Source: Mariniblastus sp. (GTDB lineage: Bacteria > Planctomycetota > Planctomycetia > Pirellulales > Pirellulaceae). From it: a stretch of DNA of 41,410 nucleotides. The stretch is from positions 1-41,410 of the forward strand of contig JAQWLH010000197.1 in assembly GCA_029247405.1 (NCBI GenBank), given 5' to 3'. Under the pieces are notes generated by a model, which saw only the letters and a program-made list of their open reading frames with translations, searched no databases and was not told the origin of the DNA. Position 1 is the stretch's first letter. Every line of letters begins with the position of its first letter. Positions 26,562 to 35,349 of this stretch are shown here, piece by piece. The position numbers and the translations under genes are program-made.

Positions 26562-27572
26562 ATGTCCGGCGAGCGGCGTAAACGCGGTCTGGTGGCAAAG
26601 ATGAGAATTACATCAAGAAATGATCAACTTGAGATTGCAACACCGGCCAAGGTAAACCTATTCCTTGAGTTGCTCAAACGCAGAGACGACGGTTTTCACG
26701 AAATTGAGACTGTGATGTCCGGCATTGCCCTCTACGATCATTTGAAATTTAGCGTTCGTGAAGACCCAGCAATTCGATTGAATATTCGATACGCGACGCA
26801 GGGTAATCAACCCTGCGAGCAGGACGACATCCCCGCCGACGATCGCAACTTAATCTGCAAAACAATTTCACTAGTTCGCTCGATCGCAGCATCTGAAGGC
26901 AACGGTGATTCATGCTCTCAAGGTATCGCCGTCGAACTGTTAAAAAATATTCCATCGGCTGCCGGACTTGGCGGGGCATCCAGCAATGCTGCTGCGGCGT
27001 TGGTCGCAGCTAATTCAATTTGGAGCTTGAATTGGAGCAAAGCTAGATTGGTCGATATCGCGGCACAACTTGGCAGCGATATCCCATTTTTCTTAACAGG
27101 TGGAACGGCAATTTGCCGAGGTCGTGGTGAAATAATCGAACCGATGATTGCGCCATCACGCGTCTTCGTTGTGATTGCCAAACCTGAAGATGCGTTTTCG
27201 ACTGCCCAGGTGTTTAGCCAAGTCAAACTGAACCCAGATTCAAAGTTGAGGCAAATCAAATCCTCAACCGCGATGTCTCGGGGCATTCAAGCCGGTCTGG
27301 CCCCCGTGATCGGCAAACAATTGTTCAATCGTTTGCAGGAGTTTGCACGTCCACTAAGCAGTCAAATTTCAAAAATGGAATTTGAGTTTAATCGGTTGAA
27401 TTGCTTAGGGCATCAAATGAGTGGAAGTGGCTCAAGCTACTTTGGCTTATTCATGAACTCAAAGACTGCCCGACAGGCTGCCAACAGCTTGTCGTCTCGC
27501 TTGCAGAATGTAAGGATTTTTTGTACTCATACACTCGGCCAAACCAGGACGCCCTCTCCTCTGGCTGAGTAA
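26562..27572 (+). CDS. ispE: 4-diphosphocytidyl-2-C-methyl-D-erythritol kinase
   Basis: IspE phosphorylates CDP-methylerythritol in the non-mevalonate isoprenoid pathway. The 336-residue GHMP kinase has [20 protein letters not shown] near the start, with the substrate-binding and catalytic Lys. The ATP-binding glycine loop is [18 protein letters not shown] (~130-147), the catalytic Asp is in GSDIPFFL, and [10 protein letters not shown] is the C-terminal GHMP motif. The ATG at 26601 (residue 14) is an equally good start; neither has a clear Shine-Dalgarno. spoVG begins 10 nt after the stop, so they form a pair. The ispE-spoVG arrangement also occurs in other bacteria. Confidence 0.95.
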   Translation: MSGERRKRGLVAKMRITSRNDQLEIATPAKVNLFLELLKRRDDGFHEIETVMSGIALYDHLKFSVREDPAIRLNIRYATQGNQPCEQDDIPADDRNLICKTISLVRSIAASEGNGDSCSQGIAVELLKNIPSAAGLGGASSNAAAALVAANSIWSLNWSKARLVDIAAQLGSDIPFFLTGGTAICRGRGEIIEPMIAPSRVFVVIAKPEDAFSTAQVFSQVKLNPDSKLRQIKSSTAMSRGIQAGLAPVIGKQLFNRLQEFARPLSSQISKMEFEFNRLNCLGHQMSGSGSSYFGLFMNSKTARQAANSLSSRLQNVRIFCTHTLGQTRTPSPLAE

Positions 27573-27582
27573 GGAGAATCGG

Positions 27583-28239
27583 ATGGAAATAACTGAAGTA
27601 AGAATCAAGCTCATGGACAGCGCCGAAGATCGTCTGCGAGGATTTTGCAGCGTCACATTTGACGACTGCTTTGTCGTCCGCGACTTGAAAATCATTGAAG
27701 GAAACAACGGACCATTCGTCGCGATGCCCAGTCGAAAGCTGACTTCGAATTGTCACAAATGCCGCTCAAAAAATCATCTACGAGCCAACTATTGCAATCA
27801 CTGCGGCAACCGGTTGAAGAGCACTAGCATTGAACATGATACCGGCGGGCGGGCAAAGCTTTACGCTGACATTGCCCATCCGGTGTATTCGAAGTGCCGA
27901 GAGATGCTTCAAGCGCGTATAATCGAAGAGCTCAACCATGAACTTGAACTTGCATCGCAACCTGGCTACAGCTCGCGCTACGATGACGAATATTTCGACG
28001 GCCACACAAAAAGCTCAAAACGAGATCACTCGGCGGGAGCTGAACCAATTGTCAAGCCTGACTCAAGCGGCACCAATCCAGCGACCGCTCCCGATCAGGA
28101 GACTCGTGCGACTGGGAAAACGGAGCGACGCGAAGACAGATCTAACATCCCCCCCACACCTCACAACCCGAACCCCGACGTTTCGTCAGCCCGCTCCAAA
28201 CCTACAAGCGAGGATTTTGGGAATGGAATTTTTGACTGA
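27583..28239 (+). CDS. spoVG: SpoVG family regulator with zinc ribbon and disordered tail
   Basis: Residues 1-55 match Spo[39 protein letters not shown] and [10 protein letters not shown]. SpoVG is a small nucleic-acid-binding regulator known from sporulating and non-sporulating bacteria, normally about 85-100 residues. Here the protein is 218 residues. At the point where SpoVG usually has a Lys/Asp-rich segment, it carries a four-cysteine zinc ribbon (C57, C60, C71, C74, CxxC-x10-CxxC). The helix [19 protein letters not shown] then follows as in the family, and finally an 80-residue polar, probably disordered tail. A strong AAGGAG ribosome-binding site precedes the ATG and overlaps the ispE stop, suggesting translation coupling. 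Confidence 0.9.
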   Translation: MEITEVRIKLMDSAEDRLRGFCSVTFDDCFVVRDLKIIEGNNGPFVAMPSRKLTSNCHKCRSKNHLRANYCNHCGNRLKSTSIEHDTGGRAKLYADIAHPVYSKCREMLQARIIEELNHELELASQPGYSSRYDDEYFDGHTKSSKRDHSAGAEPIVKPDSSGTNPATAPDQETRATGKTERREDRSNIPPTPHNPNPDVSSARSKPTSEDFGNGIFD

Positions 28240-28622
28240 TTGTAAAACGAAATAACGCCGAAATACTGAACGTTCAGAACCACTTCAAACAACAACGAGC
28301 GTTTTTTCACGGGAAAATTGATTCGGCAAACCCCTGTTTTTTCAAGCCATTACGGGAGTTCGCCCAAAAGTCCGTTTGAACGGGGTCAACTTTGCCGTGG
28401 TTCAATTCGATTCGAGAGCGTTGGAACTCAATTATTCATCACAACCGGATCACAATTTGAATTCCCATTCTGGCAATAATCAGCGGCAAAACCAGTAAAA
28501 CTTGACGCTACGATTTTTGCCTAACTATACTTGAAACTGGATATTTCGACGGAATTTCAAGTGATTTTGGCCGGCCATTGCCTGCCAAGTACACAAGAAT
28601 CATTTTTCGACTGGCAACACCA
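28240..28622. other. Intergenic region downstream of spoVG
   Basis: The region holds no supported gene. It contains a 12-bp perfect palindrome (28266-28277), two short T-runs (28302-28307, 28337-28342) and a small CCGT-TTGA-ACGG hairpin (28372-28383). None forms a textbook terminator. Confidence 0.4.
28266..28277. promoter_or_regulatory. 12-bp palindrome, possible operator
   Basis: CTGAACGTTCAG is perfectly self-complementary. It lies 27 nt after the spoVG stop and about 345 nt before the next start. The form fits a dimeric regulator site, but no regulator can be named. Confidence 0.3.
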
Positions 28623-29924
28623 ATGCAACGTCTCCGGCCATTTTTTGGTTTCGTACTTTTACTGACATTGACAAGTTCACCCTTGTTCTCGGTCCTTCAT
28701 GCCCAGGACGGCCAACCGAGGCCGCTTGCCAAGGGCGTTTTGAAAACGATTCCGATCGATATGGATCCTCGGGATATGTTTTCTTTGCCGATGCCTCTTC
28801 CGGAACTGCAAGCAACCAAGTTCACCCCAAAAACGATCCCCAACGAAGAAACTTTATATGGCCAGTCGCAGCGGGTCATCCTGTTCCGCGAAAACGTCTG
28901 GCAATACGAATTTTCGTTCACCGGTTTGCGTCAAGCCAAATTAAAAATCCCGACAGCAGATGGGCAGCTTTCGCAAAGAAATGTCTGGTATATGGTTTAT
29001 CAGATCCGAGACACCGGAAAGACGATGACTTTCGAGCAGGTCAAACAGAACCCCGAATTTGATCACATCAAAAATGATCTTCGGCGCGATCAACCCCTTG
29101 CGGCAAAATCCAAGTCCTTCCTGCCGAGATTCACGCTCGAGGGATGGGTTGTTTCCAACGCGGATGCGGCTACGGAAAATCAAAAGTATCGAAAGGTCGC
29201 TTATCGGGACACGATCAATCCAGCCGTTCTGGCCCAAATCCAGCTGAGCGAAGACAAGAACCAGCGTTTGCTTGACTCGCATCAAATGTCCAAAGCGAAG
29301 ATTCCGCAAGCCAGAAATGCCTCGGACCCCGGTATTTGGGGCGTCGCCATCTGGGAGGATGTCGATCCTCGAATTGACTATGTCAGCGTTTACGTCAAAG
29401 GCTTGACGAATGCTTTTAGACTCAATCAAGACAGCAATGGAAAATCAAAGCTGAAAACGCTTCAACTCAATTTCTGGCGGCCCGGCGATGCCGTTGGCCA
29501 AGACGAAGACTGGGTTGATTTTGGCATTCCGCTGGTCGACAACCCAGCTGAGCAAGCAATTATCTGCGAGCGTTACGACTTGCCAGGCCCGGTCATTCGG
29601 GGATACCAAGTGAACCAACTTGCCAAACGAAACGTCATGATTTTCGAGGAGAATGCCCAGGTCAACCTGCAAGACTTCCAATCGGCTTTGGCTCCGACGC
29701 TTAATCAGGGCAAACTTCCCCCTGAAATCACAGCTGCATTCGCCAATTCTGGTGTCAATCTTGCCCCTGGTGCTGCGTTAACCACTGTTACACCCGGCAA
29801 ACGCTGGACGTTTAAAGACGGAGCAGACGAGTATATCTTGACGCTTGAACCCCGATTTTGGGAACCAGATTTTGGCAAAATCCGCTTCATCAAAAGCCTT
29901 GATCATATTTGGATCTACCGCTAG
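28623..29924 (+). CDS. Secreted protein of unknown function
   Basis: I start at the ATG at 28623, because it begins directly with a signal peptide (MQRLRPFFGFVLLLTLTSSP, cleavage near VLHA-QDG). A TTG at 28578 would add 15 residues in front. The mature protein of about 405 residues is mostly beta-prone, with no transmembrane segment. It contains blocks such as RNVWYMVYQIRDTG, GVAIWEDVDPRIDYVSVYVK and NFWRPGDAVGQDEDWVDFG. I recognise no named domain; similar unnamed exported proteins are common in planctomycetes. It is 58 nt upstream of rpmA on the same strand, but that spacing need not mean a shared role. Confidence 0.75.
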   Translation: MQRLRPFFGFVLLLTLTSSPLFSVLHAQDGQPRPLAKGVLKTIPIDMDPRDMFSLPMPLPELQATKFTPKTIPNEETLYGQSQRVILFRENVWQYEFSFTGLRQAKLKIPTADGQLSQRNVWYMVYQIRDTGKTMTFEQVKQNPEFDHIKNDLRRDQPLAAKSKSFLPRFTLEGWVVSNADAATENQKYRKVAYRDTINPAVLAQIQLSEDKNQRLLDSHQMSKAKIPQARNASDPGIWGVAIWEDVDPRIDYVSVYVKGLTNAFRLNQDSNGKSKLKTLQLNFWRPGDAVGQDEDWVDFGIPLVDNPAEQAIICERYDLPGPVIRGYQVNQLAKRNVMIFEENAQVNLQDFQSALAPTLNQGKLPPEITAAFANSGVNLAPGAALTTVTPGKRWTFKDGADEYILTLEPRFWEPDFGKIRFIKSLDHIWIYR

Positions 29925-29982
29925 AATGCGTCGTTCCAAACAGCGGAAAAAGCATAAAAACGCATTTTAGAGAGACAGATTA

Positions 29983-30234
29983 ATGGCCCATAAAAAGGGA
30001 CAAGGTTCCAGCCGAAACGGTCGCGATTCAAACGCTCAACGACGTGGAATCAAAAAATTTGGTGGCGAACGAGTTATCGCCGGAAACATTCTTGCCCGCC
30101 AAGTGGGTAACAAGTGGCATCCAGGCAAGGGCGTCGGACAAGGCAAAGACTACACTTTGTTTGCCTTAATTGACGGTCATGTGATGTTCGATCGAAAAGG
30201 TCGACGGATCAACATCGTTGCTGAAACCAACTAG
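29983..30234 (+). CDS. rpmA: 50S ribosomal protein L27
   Basis: The 83-residue protein has the full L27 pattern: [20 protein letters not shown], then [32 protein letters not shown] and [12 protein letters not shown]27 sits near the peptidyl-transferase centre, and its N-terminal tail reaches the P-site tRNA. There is no Firmicutes-type N-terminal extension needing cleavage. The purine-rich GAGAGACAG before the ATG is a plausible ribosome-binding site. The usual upstream partner rplU (L21) is not here; a secreted protein gene takes its place. A clear terminator follows, so rpmA is not simply cotranscribed with obg. Confidence 0.97.
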   Translation: MAHKKGQGSSRNGRDSNAQRRGIKKFGGERVIAGNILARQVGNKWHPGKGVGQGKDYTLFALIDGHVMFDRKGRRINIVAETN

Positions 30235-30299
30235 TCGCCCAAAGCGACCAACGTTCCGATTGACTTCTAACGTCCAAACGAAACAATATTGACGAACAC

Positions 30300-30330
30300 A
30301 AGGATGCCAATTTTGGCATCCTTTTCTTTT
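30300..30330 (+). terminator. Rho-independent terminator after rpmA
   Basis: AAGGATGCC (from 30300) pairs with GGCATCCTT (to 30323) around AATTTT, followed by TTTTCTTTT. This is a classic GC-containing stem and T-tract, 66 nt after the rpmA stop and before the obg start at 30407. Confidence 0.88.
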
Positions 30331-30406
30331 GGTGAGATACTTCGAATCTGAAAGCTGTGTTCAGGAATTTCACCACGACACTCGACTGTTCCATTTCGGC
30401 CTACAC

Positions 30407-31408
30407 ATGTTTGTTGATCAAGTAAAAATTCAAGCGATCGGTGGACGCGGCGGTCATGGCTGCATGAGCTTTCGTCGCGAAAAATATGTTCCCCGCGGCG
30501 GTCCCGATGGGGGCGATGGGGGCGAAGGAGGAAGCATCATCCTCGTCGCCAAACGTGGCGTCAACAGTCTTGTTGCCCTTGCCAACCTCCATCATATCCG
30601 TGGGGAAAAAGGGAACGACGGGCAAGGCTCAGGGAAACACGGAAAATGTGCCGACGATCGCATTATCGAAATCCCCCCTGGCACCATCGTAATCGATGCT
30701 GACTCAGGACTGATCATCAAGGATCTCGCAAATGATGGGGATACCGTCGTTGCTGCCCATGGCGGAAAACGTGGCCGTGGTAACACACGCTTCAAATCAT
30801 CTACCAATCAAGCTCCGCGACAAGCAACCCAGGGTGGCGAGGGAGAGCGAAAAAACCTGATCCTCGAACTCAAAGTCATTGCAGATGTCGGCCTGATTGG
30901 AAAACCAAATGCTGGAAAGAGCACGCTGCTCAGTCGACTTTCCAGTGCAAAGCCGGAAATTGCAAACTATCCTTTTACCACCAAGTACCCCAACTTGGGG
31001 CAGGTTCAAATCGATATGGACCGCTCGTTTGTCATGGCCGACATTCCGGGTCTGATTGAGGGAGCATCGCAAGGTGTTGGACTTGGACATGACTTTCTGA
31101 AACACATTGAGCGCGCCGGGATTCTGGTCCATCTTATTGAGCCAGCACCCATGGACCAGACAGATCCAATTGAAAACTACAGATCGATTCGGCACGAACT
31201 CGAGGAATACAACGAACAACTCAAAACGCGGCCAGAAATCGTGGTCGTCACCAAAGCAGAATTGCCAGACGCACCTGAAGTTCAAAAACGCTTGTCCACT
31301 GAAACTGGTGGTGAAGTCCACTTGATTTCTGCCGTTACTGGACAGGGCTTACCCAAGTTGATGAACCAGATCTGCGCCGTTTTGAAACAGCATAAAGCAT
31401 GCAACTGA
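30407..31408 (+). CDS. obg: Obg family GTPase (CgtA)
   Basis: Obg is an essential GTPase for 50S ribosome assembly and stress control. I start at the ATG at 30407 (333 residues), because MFVDQVKIQAIGGRGGHGCM is the conserved N-terminus; an upstream GTG reading overlaps the terminator. The Gly-rich Obg fold covers ~1-158. The G domain has GKPNAGKST (165-173), the switch-I region NYPFTTKYPNLG, DIPG (212-215), and SAVTG as the G5 motif. The G4 motif, normally NKxD, reads TKAE here. There is no C-terminal OCT domain, as in many bacteria. The coaX start lies inside its last codons (10-nt overlap), so the two are cotranscribed. Confidence 0.96.
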   Translation: MFVDQVKIQAIGGRGGHGCMSFRREKYVPRGGPDGGDGGEGGSIILVAKRGVNSLVALANLHHIRGEKGNDGQGSGKHGKCADDRIIEIPPGTIVIDADSGLIIKDLANDGDTVVAAHGGKRGRGNTRFKSSTNQAPRQATQGGEGERKNLILELKVIADVGLIGKPNAGKSTLLSRLSSAKPEIANYPFTTKYPNLGQVQIDMDRSFVMADIPGLIEGASQGVGLGHDFLKHIERAGILVHLIEPAPMDQTDPIENYRSIRHELEEYNEQLKTRPEIVVVTKAELPDAPEVQKRLSTETGGEVHLISAVTGQGLPKLMNQICAVLKQHKACN

Positions 31409-32178
31409 TCACCGTTGACATTGGAAACAGCTCGACCAAGATCGCTTTTGTGGATCCTGGCGATTGCGAACGGTGGAGTTATCAAACGGAATTTGGAGGC
31501 GGGGCCCCCATCACCCTCGAGGCCTTGGCAAACCTGAAATCCCCTGCTTTTTGGTCTGTATCCTCGGTCAATCTCGAGCACCTAACCCAACTCCAGCAAT
31601 GGGTTACGAGCAATCGCCCAGATGATGTATTTCATGAAATCAGTGAATCGGACGTTCAACTGAAGTCAAATGTTGAATCGCGAGAGCGATTAGGGAGGGA
31701 CCGCTTGGTCGCTGCCTGGACTTCAGTCATGCTAAATCAACAATCGGGATCCATCATTGTTGTCGATGCCGGAACGGCCACAACAATTGACTTGATCGAC
31801 GAGAACGATGTCTTTCAAGGCGGGCATATTTTTCCCGGTGCGGAATCTAATTTCCACCAACTCGCCGAGAATACCTCTGCACTCCCTGACCTCTCAAACG
31901 AAAAACGAAATGGTCGATTTCTCGATTTGAATTTTGGAACGATTGGCAAGTCAACTTCTCAAGCAATTTTGCAGGGCGTTTATCAGGCTCAAATTTCGGC
32001 CATTCGAGGAATCGTTGAATCAATTTCCTCCAATCAAACTGACGAACCAGCAGTGTTTGCTACCGGAGGTGGAATCAAAGACATCTCGGAATTTCTGCCG
32101 AGCCACTGGCGGTTTGTTCCGGATTTGGTTCTGCTGGGCGCTAAGGCAATTGGTCAAGAGCGGATTGCCAAAGGTTGA
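31399..32178 (+). CDS. coaX: Type III pantothenate kinase
   Basis: CoaX phosphorylates pantothenate, the first committed step of coenzyme A synthesis, and is resistant to CoA feedback in known cases. The 259-residue protein has the ASKHA-fold motifs: ITVDIGNSSTKIAFVD (catalytic Asp7), ERLGRDRLVAAW (pantothenate-binding GRDR), VVDAGTATTIDLID, GGHIFPG, and FATGGGIKDISEFL near the end. All expected motifs are present. The ATG overlaps the obg stop by 10 nt, so translation is probably coupled. The gene is followed by about 170 nt without features before the mnmE-like gene. Confidence 0.95.
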   Translation: MQLITVDIGNSSTKIAFVDPGDCERWSYQTEFGGGAPITLEALANLKSPAFWSVSSVNLEHLTQLQQWVTSNRPDDVFHEISESDVQLKSNVESRERLGRDRLVAAWTSVMLNQQSGSIIVVDAGTATTIDLIDENDVFQGGHIFPGAESNFHQLAENTSALPDLSNEKRNGRFLDLNFGTIGKSTSQAILQGVYQAQISAIRGIVESISSNQTDEPAVFATGGGIKDISEFLPSHWRFVPDLVLLGAKAIGQERIAKG

Positions 32179-32350
32179 AGACCAAGCTTAGCATTTGAAA
32201 AACCCATTTACTGCCACCTGAACCTGTCCTGAAAAACACAACTTCAAGACAATCCTCGACGCGACAGCAACCACCTAATCAACCTCTGCTCTGCGTGAAA
32301 ATCAACCGTTTTGCCTCAGACTTTCATTGACAAGCTTGAATCGAACTCCC

Positions 32351-33535
32351 GTGCCTACCAACCACCCCCAAACGATTTGCACTTTGTTAACCCCGAATGG
32401 GAGAGGGGCGGTCGCCGTGATCTCAGTCACCGGACCAGAAGCACAGTCAGTCATCGAAGCAAATTTCACCCCCATCTGCGACACACCCTACTCACAGACT
32501 GCTCCACGAAAAATTGTCTATGGCATCTGGACCCCAACTGGCGAAGACCTGATTGTCTATCGGAGCTGTACCGATAATTTTGAGATTCATTGTCATGGTG
32601 GGACAGCTGCTTCGACAGCAATTCTTAAACATCTAAATTCCGATCGCGTCCAAGAACTTACTCCACTTGAATTCAAAACCATTTCACAGGGGCTTTGGAA
32701 GTCCGAGATCTTCGAGGCGTTGTCCAAGGCATCCACCCATCGAACTGCCAAAATCCTGTTAAACCAGCTCAAGCTGCTACCCGAGAACATTAACACTATT
32801 CTTGATGATGTCGAATCCGGTCATTCGCAAGCTGCAATTTCGAAACTTGAGCGCATCTGCGGCTGGTCGGATTATGGAATTCATTTGACCCAACCACGCT
32901 CCGTCGTATTGTGCGGCCGCCCCAACGTCGGCAAAAGCAGCTTGATCAACGCCATGGTTGGGTATCAGAGAGCGATCGTACACGATGCTCCCGGCACCAC
33001 TCGCGACGTTGTCTCGCAACAAACTGCTTTTGATGGCTGGCCGGTGGAATTGACGGACACGGCAGGATTGCGGACCTCGGCCAACGAAATCGAAGCGATT
33101 GGCATTCAAAAAGCAAAAGCCGAAATTGAATCGGCGGATTTAAAAATTTGCGTCTTTGACGTGGCAGAACCCTGGAGTGCTGAAGATGAGGCAACTTGCG
33201 CCTTGGTCGCTCCCGACATTCTGATTCACAACAAATGTGACATCATTTCAAACAGCGGTACCAAAGGCCACAACATTTCAACCCAATCACGCCCCGAAGG
33301 CATACTCACCTCCGCTGAAACGGGGGTGGGAATCGATCAACTGATCGAAAGAATAGGTCAAACGCTCATTCCGAAGACACCTCCCCCAGATCAGGCTATC
33401 CCCATATCGCCCAAGCAAACGGTCCGTCTTCGAGAGGTAATTTCGCAGCTCTCCACAGCCCCTCCCAACGGCGCAGAGGAGCGAAATTCCATTGCAACAT
33501 GGTTGCGTTCAGGGGGAAATGAGCCTCAGGAGTGA
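32351..33535 (+). CDS. mnmE: MnmE/TrmE-like GTPase with shortened C-terminus
   Basis: MnmE acts with MnmG to modify wobble uridine 34 in some tRNAs. The N-terminal domain matches (TICTLLTPNGRGAVAVISVTG, and FEIHCHGGTAASTAIL). The G domain is complete: GRPNVGKSSLINAM, APGTTRDVV, LTDTAGLRT, HNKCD and SAETG. The protein is about 394 residues against about 450 usually. It ends roughly 70 residues after G5, without the C-terminal C(I/V/L)GK cysteine motif needed for catalysis in MnmE. No ATG start exists; GTG 32351 places the N-terminus as in the family, and TTG 32327 (402 residues) is the alternative. It may be a divergent family member rather than a working MnmE. Confidence 0.85.
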   Translation: MPTNHPQTICTLLTPNGRGAVAVISVTGPEAQSVIEANFTPICDTPYSQTAPRKIVYGIWTPTGEDLIVYRSCTDNFEIHCHGGTAASTAILKHLNSDRVQELTPLEFKTISQGLWKSEIFEALSKASTHRTAKILLNQLKLLPENINTILDDVESGHSQAAISKLERICGWSDYGIHLTQPRSVVLCGRPNVGKSSLINAMVGYQRAIVHDAPGTTRDVVSQQTAFDGWPVELTDTAGLRTSANEIEAIGIQKAKAEIESADLKICVFDVAEPWSAEDEATCALVAPDILIHNKCDIISNSGTKGHNISTQSRPEGILTSAETGVGIDQLIERIGQTLIPKTPPPDQAIPISPKQTVRLREVISQLSTAPPNGAEERNSIATWLRSGGNEPQE

Positions 33536-33674
33536 CCTGCAGCAGGCTTTCAGCGATCCTGCTAGGGGATGGTCGCAGACAGCCCAGAGTCCAAGCATGA
33601 CTTTCAGCCTGAATCGACTGAGCCGTTAATCTAGGATGACAAAAGGTTTGACCATCTCCTCTTCCTTCAAAGAA

Positions 33675-33702
33675 CCCGACATCGGGCTGCCGGTCACCCG
33701 GC
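33675..33702. terminator. Two small GC-rich hairpins between convergent genes
   Basis: CCCGACATCGGG (33675-33686) and GCCGG-tcac-CCGGC (33689-33702) stand in tandem in the gap between the mnmE-like gene and the DUF58 gene. A third inverted repeat, CATCGC (33783-33788) with GCGATG (33801-33806), lies just past the DUF58 stop and is followed on the minus strand by GGTTTCTT. They may end transcription from both sides, but T-tracts are poor. Confidence 0.3.
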
Positions 33703-33820
33703 TAAATCTTTCATCAATCGCCCCTTTTTTATCAATCGCCCTGACTCCGCGAAGTGAAATTCATGGCCTGTTTTAAGAAACCCATCGCTTCAACAGTCGG
33801 GCGATGCACCGCGTGAATCT

Positions 33821-35299
33821 TCAAAGCAAATGACGAGCCTTGATTTCAAGATATTGATTGACGAGCTCTGAAGTCAATTGCTCTGGAAAGAGATCCATTG
33901 CCAGAACGCCCTGGTGTTTCAAGTCTTGAAGCACCTGATGTCGCCAAGTCAGCACTTCCGTTGCAGCGGCCGCTTCAAAGATCGTTTTCTTATTCGGCGT
34001 TGCTGCCGCCTCAAACTCATCAACCGCATCAAACACCTCTCGATCTCGCAGCAACACTCCCAATGGCAAATGCCGACCCGTCAACGAACCAAGATACTGC
34101 TGGATTTGATGCGAGTTGATTTCATCAATCAAATTGGAGACCAAAATCACCAACGACCGCTTCAGGCAGTGCGTCTTCAAGTACAAAAAAGCTTCATCGT
34201 ATCGTGACTCAACATAGTTGGCATGTTGATCGTAAGTCGCGTGCAACAATCGATTGATATGCTTCACACCGCTTTTGGCGGGAGTGTAATTATGGACTCG
34301 GTCGCTAAAACTAATCATGCCAACCGAATCACCTTGACGAAGTGCAACGTAGCTGAGCATCAACATTGCATTGATTGAATGATCCAATAATGAAATACCA
34401 CCTGCGGTGCTTGTCATCATTCGACCACAATCAATCATGAATACAATTCGCTGACTTTGATTAGCTTGAAAGTCACGCACCGTCAGCTTGTGTCGCCGAG
34501 CAGTAGCATGCCAGTCAATATTTTTGTAGTTATCATCCTGTGTGTAGTCACGCAATCTTTCGAACTCATTATCTTGTCCGATTTTTCGAGAACGCCGCAT
34601 TCCCAAAAGGCTTAGTCGGTTCGTTCGAGCCAGCAAATCATATTCAGTAATCTGCTTCATATCAGGATAAACACTCACCGTCGATTCGACGGGGACCTGG
34701 TCAAACGCACGCCAAAGTCGCAGAGGGCTCCGCACCAACAGGTGCACGCATTCCAAACGCGACTGCCCTCGTTTATTGCAAATAAAATCATAGGTAAACT
34801 GAGTTTTACTGTGCCCTGCGACCCTTGTCGCAAATTTATCAGGCTCCGCGACAAACGACTGCGGCAAGTCATCCTGAATTTCTAAAAAGCAATTTCGCCG
34901 AGAGTGATTGATAAGCTCAAGCTCCACCCTGTGCTTTTTACCCTGCGATGCGACCCGTAGTAGCTTTCTGGTACAGGAAAACTTTTTGGCCCCCACCACC
35001 AACAACATATCGAACAGAGCCACCATGAGCAGGAAACCATCAACCGACAAAACTGCCGCAAGCATCCATTGCTTGAACTCCCATCCATTAATCAAAGCAC
35101 CCTGCATTGGATCTTCGATCATGAAAATCGAGCCAATCGCCGGGATTGCAGACAACCACAAAAAACGGCGACTGGGAAAAAGCCCCCAACGCAATGCAAG
35201 AATGAGCAGTGGCAATGCGAGGAGGAGCATCAAGACCAAAGGTCGATTAATCAAAAATTCAAACGAATTGTTTATCGTATCTAACACAAATCTCAGCAA
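33821..35299 (-). CDS. DUF58 domain protein (vWA-like)
   Basis: The 492-residue protein has three N-terminal transmembrane helices (~19-36, 46-62 and 80-104). A beta-rich domain follows, and then the DUF58 signature FERLRDYTQDDNYKNIDWHATARR (~246-269). It ends in a von Willebrand A-like fold starting IVFMIDCGRMMTS (~285-297), where the metal-site motif is degenerate (DxGxM), as is usual for DUF58. DUF58 proteins nearly always sit next to a MoxR ATPase, as here, 50 nt after its stop on the same strand. This suggests that MoxR acts on the vWA-like domain to assemble or activate a complex at the membrane. It is the last gene of the operon. Confidence 0.93.
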   Translation of the reverse strand: MLRFVLDTINNSFEFLINRPLVLMLLLALPLLILALRWGLFPSRRFLWLSAIPAIGSIFMIEDPMQGALINGWEFKQWMLAAVLSVDGFLLMVALFDMLLVVGAKKFSCTRKLLRVASQGKKHRVELELINHSRRNCFLEIQDDLPQSFVAEPDKFATRVAGHSKTQFTYDFICNKRGQSRLECVHLLVRSPLRLWRAFDQVPVESTVSVYPDMKQITEYDLLARTNRLSLLGMRRSRKIGQDNEFERLRDYTQDDNYKNIDWHATARRHKLTVRDFQANQSQRIVFMIDCGRMMTSTAGGISLLDHSINAMLMLSYVALRQGDSVGMISFSDRVHNYTPAKSGVKHINRLLHATYDQHANYVESRYDEAFLYLKTHCLKRSLVILVSNLIDEINSHQIQQYLGSLTGRHLPLGVLLRDREVFDAVDEFEAAATPNKKTIFEAAAATEVLTWRHQVLQDLKHQGVLAMDLFPEQLTSELVNQYLEIKARHLL

Positions 35300-35349
35300 T
35301 CAATTGGCATTAAGCTTAGTGGTTGGTTCGATCTCGGGGACTCAAAAAC

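Noticed and set aside
30329-30406. N-terminal extension of Obg from an upstream GTG
   Set aside because: The extra 26 residues do not match the conserved Obg N-terminus and would start on the T-tract side of the rpmA terminator.
33480-33650. Frameshift restoring a normal MnmE C-terminus
   Set aside because: I read the other plus-strand frames after 33450. None shows the expected leucine-rich helix or a CxGK ending.
35320-35345. GGTTCGA-like sequence suggesting a tRNA T-arm
   Set aside because: No acceptor, anticodon or D-arm pairing is found around it. No tRNA is present in the window.
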